Source of the DNA: Halomonas campaniensis
GTDB taxonomy: Bacteria > Pseudomonadota > Gammaproteobacteria > Pseudomonadales > Halomonadaceae
Direction: 5' to 3'
DNA length: 64,000 nucleotides
Assembly: GCF_014193375.1 (NCBI RefSeq)
Contig: NZ_JACHZF010000003.1
Location: 62,001-126,000, forward strand
Shown piece by piece: positions 59,352 to 64,000 of this stretch (positions are counted from its first letter, which is position 1; the number at the start of each line of letters is the position of its first letter). Under the pieces are notes generated by a model. That model was not told the DNA's origin, searched no databases, and saw nothing but the letters and a program-made list of their open reading frames with translations. Position numbers and translations under genes: made by a program.

Positions 59352-59866
59352 GGGCGCTCCTCGGCGGTATAGCGGCCGCCGCGCTGGCGGTAGGCCTTGA
59401 GGCTGAACAGCACGCGGTGGGGGATGGCCTGCAGGGCGTGGCCTTCGATGATCGCGTCGAGGGCGGCCAGCACGCGCTCGCGGCGGGTGCCGTGGATCAT
59501 GCAGAACAGGTTGTAGGGCCACCGGGGCAGGCGACGCGGCCGTCGATAGCAGAGGGTCACGGCGGGCTCGGCGGCCAGCCGGCGGCCCAGCTCGGCCACC
59601 TCGGCATCGGGCACGTCCCACACCACCATGGCGTTGGCGGCGATGCCCAGGGCGCGGTGGCGCACCACCAGGCCGAGGCGCTTGACCAGCCCCTCGGCCT
59701 GCCAGCGGGCCATGCAGGCCATCACCTGGGCCTCGCTCAGGCCGCACTGTTCGGCCAGCGCCTGCCAGGGCCGCGGCACCAGCGGCAGCCCCTGCTCGAC
59801 CAGGGCGCGCAGGCGGCGCTCGGCGAGGGGCTCTGCGCAGGCGAGAGCCGGCTGTCGGGCGTTCAT
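59348..59866 (-). CDS. nirL: Siroheme decarboxylase subunit NirL
   Basis: 172-aa subunit. Helix-turn-helix region about 15-65, then GIAANAMVVWDVPDAE near 73 and CYRRPRRLPRWPYNLFCMIHG near 106, the NirL/NirH signature. Overlaps nirD by 4 bases. All four decarboxylase proteins are separate genes, as in Pseudomonas, and not fused as in Paracoccus-type nirDL. Confidence 0.92.
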   Translation of the reverse strand: MNARQPALACAEPLAERRLRALVEQGLPLVPRPWQALAEQCGLSEAQVMACMARWQAEGLVKRLGLVVRHRALGIAANAMVVWDVPDAEVAELGRRLAAEPAVTLCYRRPRRLPRWPYNLFCMIHGTRRERVLAALDAIIEGHALQAIPHRVLFSLKAYRQRGGRYTAEERP

Positions 59867-60336
59867 GGCGCCTCCAGTTCATGCCAGGGGATCGGGAAGC
59901 CGAGATCGATATGGAAGCCCTCGAGCATCGGCAGGCGCAGAATCTCGCGCTCGAGCTCCGCCTCCAGGGCATCGAGCCGGGCCTCGAGGACGGCCTCGTC
60001 GGGCGCGGTCATCACGAACCAGAGGTTGAAATCGTGCTCGCGCAGGTAGTTGTGGTTGACGCCGGGGGCGCGGTTGATCGCCTCGGCCACGGCATCGCGG
60101 GCAGGCTCGGGCGCGGCCACCGCGGCCAGCAGGCTGGCCCCGGCGCGGGCGTGGTCGAAGACCGGGCCGACACGGCTCAGCACGCCGCTCGACTGGAGCC
60201 GCTCGAGACGGCGGATCACCTGATCCTCGCTAGCCTCCAGGCGTTCGGCCATGGCCGCGAAGGGACGCTCGCAGACCGGCAGGCCACGCTGGTAGAGGTC
60301 GATCAGTTGGCGATCCAGGGAGTCGAGTCTGGCCAT
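59863..60336 (-). CDS. nirD: Siroheme decarboxylase subunit NirD
   Basis: 157-aa first gene of nirDLGHJEN. LDSLDRQLIDLYQRGLPV near 4, LSRVGPVFDHARAGA near 53 and NHNYLREHDFNLWFVM near 93 give the NirD/NirG signature. It is divergent from nirC across a 251-base gap with two FNR/Dnr boxes and an NsrR palindrome 25 bases upstream. Confidence 0.94.
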   Translation of the reverse strand: MARLDSLDRQLIDLYQRGLPVCERPFAAMAERLEASEDQVIRRLERLQSSGVLSRVGPVFDHARAGASLLAAVAAPEPARDAVAEAINRAPGVNHNYLREHDFNLWFVMTAPDEAVLEARLDALEAELEREILRLPMLEGFHIDLGFPIPWHELEAP

Positions 60337-60360
60337 CCGGCGCTGTGCCTCCGAACCGAT

Positions 60361-60383
60361 AAGATGCTTTCATGAAGCATCTT
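60361..60383. promoter_or_regulatory. NsrR palindrome AAGATGCTT-N5-AAGCATCTT before nirD
   Basis: Perfect 9-base arms matching the NsrR core AAGATG...CATCTT. It lies just downstream of the nirD start predicted from the Dnr box at 60425-60438. Confidence 0.75.
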
Positions 60384-60424
60384 ACCTGCACGGCATTCCC
60401 GGCAAGCGGTGATCTCCACCGTGG

Positions 60425-60438
60425 TTGACGCAAGTCAA
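60425..60438 (-). promoter_or_regulatory. FNR/Dnr box TTGAC-GCAA-GTCAA (nirD side)
   Basis: Perfect pentamer repeat; at -41.5 it gives a nirD start near 60390. Confidence 0.75.
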
Positions 60439-60495
60439 AAGAGGCATTTTCAATGTGGCTTCATGAGCCCACGGCCTTCCCAACCCGACCCACGA

Positions 60496-60509
60496 TTGAT
60501 ATCCGTCAA
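60496..60509 (+). promoter_or_regulatory. FNR/Dnr box TTGAT-ATCC-GTCAA (nirC side)
   Basis: Full match to the consensus; at -41.5 it gives a nirC start near 60544, 44 bases before ATG 60588. Confidence 0.75.
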
Positions 60510-60587
60510 GGCGCCACCCCGCCGCCGGTCGGACACTGCAGCCAGACCCGCCCCACCGGCTGCCGACATCCGCTGCGAGAGACGCCC

Positions 60588-60929
60588 ATGCTTCCGTCCG
60601 CCCGATTCCTGATCTGCCTGAGCCTGCTGCTGCCACTCACGGCGGTGGCCGGCGACGGCGAGGCCTCGCCCGATGCCGAGCGCCTCGAGACCCTGCTCTA
60701 CCAGGACTGCGGCTCCTGCCACGGCATGACCCTGCGCGGCGGCCTCGGCCCCGCCCTGCCCCGGGACCGCATGCAGGCGCTCAGCCCCGAGGCGCTGACG
60801 CACATCATCCGCCACGGCATCCCCGGCACCGCCATGCCCGGCTGGCAGGCCCTGCTCAGCGAGGCGGAGGCCCGCTGGATCGCCGACCACCTGCAGACCG
60901 ACAACCGCCTGAAGACCCTGGACGACTGA
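60588..60929 (+). CDS. nirC: Periplasmic cytochrome c NirC
   Basis: 113-aa class I cytochrome c. Signal peptide 1-22, heme site Cys41-x2-Cys44-His45, Met83 in TAMPGW as sixth ligand. In Pseudomonas NirC is needed for electron delivery in nitrite reduction and heme d1 maturation. ATG 60588 has GAGAGA upstream. 18 bases before nirF, under its own FNR/Dnr box. Confidence 0.92.
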   Translation: MLPSARFLICLSLLLPLTAVAGDGEASPDAERLETLLYQDCGSCHGMTLRGGLGPALPRDRMQALSPEALTHIIRHGIPGTAMPGWQALLSEAEARWIADHLQTDNRLKTLDD

Positions 60930-60947
60930 TCCCCCGAGGAGACCACC

Positions 60948-62156
60948 ATGCCGCTGATCCCCCCCCTGAAGATCCTGCTTGCCGCCGGCGTCCTGTCGCT
61001 GCTGGCCGCCGGCCCTGCCCTGGCCGAGAGCCCCGCCGAGCTGCGCGGCACCGGCGACCTGGGCGTGGTGATCGAGCGCGCCACCGGCAGCGTGGCGCTG
61101 GTCGACACCACCCACAGGACGGTGCTCAGGCACATCGAGGGCTTCGGCGACCTCTCCCACGCCTCGGTGAAGTTCACCCGCGACGCCCGCCACGCCTTCG
61201 TGTTCGGCCGCGACGGCGGCCTGACCCGGCTCGACCTGCTCACCGGCGAGATCGACGGGCGCATCATCCAGGGCGGCAACAGCATCGGCGGCGCCATCTC
61301 CCAGGATGGCCGCTACGTGGCGGTGGGCAACTACGAGCCGGGCGGCGTGAAGGTGTTCGACGTCGAGACCATGGAGCTGGTCGTCGACGTGCCGGCCACC
61401 TACGAGAAACCCGACGGCACCACCGGCCAGGCCAAGGTGGTGGGCGTGGTGGACGTGCCGGGCAACAGGTTCGTCTTCAGCCTGTTCGAGGCCGGCGAGA
61501 TCTGGACCCTGGACATGTCCACGCCGGAGCCCGAGGTGACCCGCTATCGCGACGTGGGCAGCATGCCCTACGACGCCCTGATCACCGCCAACGGGCGCTA
61601 CTACATTGCCGGGCTGTTCGGCGAGGATGGCATGGCGCTGCTCGACCTGTGGCACCCGGAGAAGGGCGTGCAGCGAATCCTCCCGGACTACGGCCGCGGC
61701 GAGGAGCGCCTGCCGGTCTACAAGATGCCGCATCTTGAGGGCTGGGCCATGGCCGGAAGCCAGGCCTTCTTCCCCGCCGTGGGCCGCAACGAGGTGCTGG
61801 TCGCCGATACCCGCGACTGGTCGCTGACCGATCGCATCGAGGTCCACGGCCAGCCGATCTTCGTGATGAGCCGCCCCGACGAGCAGCAGGTGTGGGTCAC
61901 CTTCGCCCACCCGAACAATGACCGCGTCCAGGTGATCGACACCCGCACCCATGAGGTGATCGAGACGCTCTCCCCCGGGGAGTCGATCCTGCACAAGGAG
62001 TTCACCCCCCGCGGCGAGCACATCTGGATCTCCGCCCGGGACAGCGGCCACATCGTGGTCTACGACACCCGCACCTTCGAGGAGCTGGCCCGCCTGCCGG
62101 CGGAGTCGCCCAGCGGGATCTTCTTCACCCACCGGGCCCACCGCATCGGGCTCTAG
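60948..62156 (+). CDS. nirF: Heme d1 biosynthesis protein NirF
   Basis: 402-aa cd1-propeller protein lacking heme c. Signal peptide 1-26 (cleavage after LAE region); propeller repeats such as GDLGVVIERATGSVALVDT and VAVGNYEPGGVKVFDV; conserved C-terminus SGIFFTHRAHRIGL. NirF binds dihydro-heme d1 or an earlier intermediate in the periplasm and works with NirN and NirS. It follows nirC after 18 bases with GAGGAG in front of ATG 60948. Ends 43 bases before the convergent MarR gene. Confidence 0.94.
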   Translation: MPLIPPLKILLAAGVLSLLAAGPALAESPAELRGTGDLGVVIERATGSVALVDTTHRTVLRHIEGFGDLSHASVKFTRDARHAFVFGRDGGLTRLDLLTGEIDGRIIQGGNSIGGAISQDGRYVAVGNYEPGGVKVFDVETMELVVDVPATYEKPDGTTGQAKVVGVVDVPGNRFVFSLFEAGEIWTLDMSTPEPEVTRYRDVGSMPYDALITANGRYYIAGLFGEDGMALLDLWHPEKGVQRILPDYGRGEERLPVYKMPHLEGWAMAGSQAFFPAVGRNEVLVADTRDWSLTDRIEVHGQPIFVMSRPDEQQVWVTFAHPNNDRVQVIDTRTHEVIETLSPGESILHKEFTPRGEHIWISARDSGHIVVYDTRTFEELARLPAESPSGIFFTHRAHRIGL

Positions 62157-62199
62157 CCCCCGTCAGCCGCGACGACGCCTGTCCTCCCGGGCAGCGCGA

Positions 62200-62616
62200 T
62201 CAGGGCTGCCGGGGCCACCCCGGCAGCTGGAACTCCTCCTGAAGGTGGCGCAGCTCCGGCTGGTGCAGCTCGGCGATCCGGGCGGCGAGCTCGGCGCCCT
62301 TCGGCAGCAGGTGGACCTCGATACGGCGTCGATCCTGACGAGCCGGGCGTCGCTCCACCAGGCCCAGCTGCTCGCAGCGATCGACCAGCGCCACGGTGCC
62401 GTGATGCTTGGCCTGCAGGCGCTCGGCGAGCTCCCCCATGCTGGCCCACTCACGTCCCTCGAATCCCTTGAGGTGCAGCAGCAGCTGATACTGCAGCGGC
62501 GTCACGCCATGCTGCCGGCAGATATCCTCGCTCTGGCGCAGGAAGCAGCGCAGCTGGTAGCGGAAGTGCGACAGCCGCTGGAAATCCTGCTTGGTCAATC
62601 CTGTTCCCTTGTTCAT
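62200..62616 (-). CDS. MarR-family transcriptional regulator
   Basis: 138-aa winged-helix dimer. TPLQYQLLLHLKGF near 39, GELAERLQAKHHGTVALVDRCEQLGLVERR near 62 (recognition helix and turn) and DRRRIEVHLLPKG wing near 98. A TAATATCA-N5-TGATATTA palindrome (62678-62698) lies 62 bases upstream, between this gene and the Yip1-like gene. Ligand unknown; NirF precedes it but on the other strand. Confidence 0.92.
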   Translation of the reverse strand: MNKGTGLTKQDFQRLSHFRYQLRCFLRQSEDICRQHGVTPLQYQLLLHLKGFEGREWASMGELAERLQAKHHGTVALVDRCEQLGLVERRPARQDRRRIEVHLLPKGAELAARIAELHQPELRHLQEEFQLPGWPRQP

Positions 62617-62677
62617 GCAAGCCCCATTGCGTCTCGACCGGCGCCTTGACAGGCATCCGGGGGAGGTCTAAAGCTGA

Positions 62678-62698
62678 TAATATCACAACATGATATTA
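62678..62698. promoter_or_regulatory. Palindrome TAATATCA-N5-TGATATTA, candidate MarR operator
   Basis: Perfect 8-base arms with a 5-base spacer in the gap (62617-62760) between the divergent MarR and Yip1-like genes. AT-rich in a GC-rich setting. Typical size for a MarR dimer site. Confidence 0.6.
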
Positions 62699-62760
62699 AT
62701 CTTCCGGTACGGCGCCACCCTTTCGGGGTGAGCGCCATGCGCCATGAAGAGGAGAGCCCC

Positions 62761-63327
62761 ATGAACCCGATCACCGTCCTCCGACTGCCCTTCACGCGCA
62801 GCGTCGGCTGGAAGGAGCTGCAGCAGCGCCGCCCCTCCATTCCGCTGCTGGCCTGGGCCATCGTCTTCCCGATGTCGCTGCTGCCGCCGGTACTGCTCTA
62901 CTACGCCGGCACCCACTACGGGGACGCCTTCGTCGCCGGCTTCGCCGACCGGGAGTGGCGTTTCATCACCACCATCCTGTTCCTGGCGGAGCTGCTGACC
63001 TTCTTCGTGATGGGCTGGCTGATCCACGCCGTGGTGAACAGCAGCCGCCAGCTCAGGATCGATTACCAGGACGCCTACCTGCTGGCCGCCCTGGCCCCGC
63101 TGCCGCTGTGGTCCTCGGCGATCGTGCTGCTGATCCCCAGCCTGCTGCTCAATGCCCTGGCGGTGCTGGTGGCACTCGGCATCTCCATCGGCCTGGTCTA
63201 TCACGGCCTCCAGGCCCTCTGCCAGCGCCAGGATGAGGACGTGGAGACCATGGCGGCAACCTATACCATCATGGCCGCCGGGGTGCTGGCCTGGGGGCTG
63301 CTGATGGCCATCGTCTGGGCCTACTGA
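62761..63327 (+). CDS. Yip1-domain membrane protein
   Basis: 188-aa inner-membrane protein with five helices (about 34-56, 72-94, 105-125, 130-150, 165-188) and the Yip1-like beginning ITVLRLPFTRSVGW. Real start ATG 62761 has AGAGGAGAG upstream. Divergent from the MarR gene over a shared palindrome, hence likely its target. Followed 29 bases later by an 18-base palindrome. Function unknown. Confidence 0.82.
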   Translation: MNPITVLRLPFTRSVGWKELQQRRPSIPLLAWAIVFPMSLLPPVLLYYAGTHYGDAFVAGFADREWRFITTILFLAELLTFFVMGWLIHAVVNSSRQLRIDYQDAYLLAALAPLPLWSSAIVLLIPSLLLNALAVLVALGISIGLVYHGLQALCQRQDEDVETMAATYTIMAAGVLAWGLLMAIVWAY

Positions 63328-63356
63328 CCCGGTGCGACATTCTGCATCAGGGCAGG

Positions 63357-63374
63357 AGGTAGCGATCGCTACCT
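63357..63374. promoter_or_regulatory. Perfect 18-base palindrome upstream of hmp
   Basis: AGGTAGCGATCGCTACCT is its own reverse complement. It lies 2 bases before the NsrR site and 29 bases after the Yip1-like stop. Could be an operator or a short-loop terminator (TTTAAG follows). Confidence 0.5.
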
Positions 63375-63376
63375 TT

Positions 63377-63399
63377 AAGATGTATTTTATATGCATCTT
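63377..63399. promoter_or_regulatory. NsrR site AAGATGTAT-TTTAT-ATGCATCTT before hmp
   Basis: Near-ideal NsrR palindrome 38 bases upstream of hmp. NsrR represses hmp until NO damages its iron-sulfur cluster. Confidence 0.85.
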
Positions 63400-63436
63400 A
63401 AAAAACACCCCCGACGAACCCGAAGAGGAGCCAGCC

Positions 63437-64000
63437 ATGCTGACCCCTGCCCAGGACGCCCTGATCGCAGCCACCGCCCCCACCGTCGCCGAGCACCTCG
63501 ACGCCATCACCCGGCGCTTCTACCCGCTGATGTTCGAGCGCTATCCCGAGGTGAAGCCGCTGTTCAACGAGGCCCACCAGGTCGACGGCGGCCAGCCGAG
63601 AGCCCTGGCCGGCGCCGTGCTGGCCTACGTTCAGCTCCGCCAGGATCGCGAGAAGGTGCGCGAGACCCTGGCCACGGTGGTCAGCAAGCACGTCTCCCTG
63701 GATATCCGTCCCGAGCACTATCCCATCGTCGGCGAGTGCCTGATGGCCGCCATCGGCGAGGTACTGGGCGACGCCGTGACGCCGGAAGTCGCCGCCGCCT
63801 GGAGCGGCCTCTACGAGGAGCTGGCCGGCCTGCTGATCGAGCTGGAGGAGTACCGCTATCGGGAGTTCGAGCAGCGCCCCGGCGGCTGGCGCGGTATCCG
63901 CACCTTCCGCATCGCCGAGACCCGTCAGGAGAGCGCGGTGATCCGCTCCTTCGTGCTAGCGCCCGTGGACGGCGGCCCGGTGGCCGAGCATGCCCCCGGC
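63437..64000 (+). CDS. hmp: Flavohemoglobin (NO dioxygenase), cut off by the window edge
   Basis: 188 codons of the approximately 395-aa enzyme that oxidises NO to nitrate. The globin domain shows Tyr29 (distal) and His85 (proximal) in the positions of E. coli Hmp; the start of the FAD domain follows (about 150 on, IRTFRIAETRQESAVIRSF). The NADH-binding part lies beyond base 64000. ATG 63437 has GAGGAG upstream. Under an NsrR site; last gene of the NO-related island in the window. Confidence 0.95.
   Translation, partial: MLTPAQDALIAATAPTVAEHLDAITRRFYPLMFERYPEVKPLFNEAHQVDGGQPRALAGAVLAYVQLRQDREKVRETLATVVSKHVSLDIRPEHYPIVGECLMAAIGEVLGDAVTPEVAAAWSGLYEELAGLLIELEEYRYREFEQRPGGWRGIRTFRIAETRQESAVIRSFVLAPVDGGPVAEHAPG

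Overview
The window is GC-rich (roughly 65-70 %), densely coded and has the GC-ending codon use of a gammaproteobacterium. Gene content (cNor-type denitrification, Nar nitrate respiration, heme d1 synthesis, several osmolyte/peptide-type transporters) and protein character point to the Halomonadaceae (Halomonas/Billgrantia-like). That placement is inference from protein resemblance, not from a search. No rRNA, tRNA, CRISPR array, insertion sequence or integrase was seen, and no gene-free stretch exceeds about 300 bases.

Layout. 1-4.5 kb: the end-truncated gloA, a small DUF6482-like protein, an NlpC/P60 lipoprotein, and a PhoP/PhoQ-like two-component system with two PepSY proteins. 4.6-11.0 kb: a compact co-directional operon (thermostable-hemolysin-family protein, AMP-ligase, heme-oxygenase-like diiron oxidase, short-chain dehydrogenase, TPR protein) ending in its own QseB/QseC-like two-component system; this is the least understood part of the window. 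11.1-14.4 kb: cytochrome b561, a small membrane protein, a ribbon-helix-helix regulator and a SulP permease with shared palindromes. 14.4-16.9 kb: TPP riboswitch, thiM, thiE, and an EamA permease. 17.0-25.0 kb: D-Ala-D-Ala carboxypeptidase with SPOR domain, a TSUP permease and a complete dipeptide/oligopeptide ABC transporter.

25.2-64 kb is an almost uninterrupted anaerobic nitrate/nitric-oxide island. Minus-strand narGHJI runs into a PpiC-type isomerase, then moaB, moeA, a Dnr-type regulator, a DGC-domain protein and moaA, so enzyme, chaperone, cofactor synthesis and regulator sit together. Upstream lie a NarK-like permease, narXL, two further NarK-type transporters and a universal stress protein. 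The NO reductase genes follow: norCBQD on the minus strand facing norEF on the plus strand, with two uncharacterised membrane proteins ahead of norE. nnrS, a SirB-like protein and a carboxymuconolactone-decarboxylase-like protein precede the heme d1 cluster: nirDLGHJEN on the minus strand, divergent from nirCF on the plus strand. The cd1 nitrite reductase gene nirS itself is not in the window, nor are any nos genes. The right edge holds a MarR regulator, a Yip1-like membrane protein and the start of hmp (flavohemoglobin).

Regulatory sites tie this island together. FNR/Dnr boxes (TTGAY-N4-RTCAA) stand in front of narK, the norEF operon (one mismatch), norC, and both directions of the nirD/nirC gap. 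NsrR-type 9-5-9 palindromes occur at hmp, nirD, norC and, weakly, the norEF operon, generally near the start site predicted from the Dnr box. NarL heptamers flank narG, narX and narK. Promoter positions are read from sequence only.
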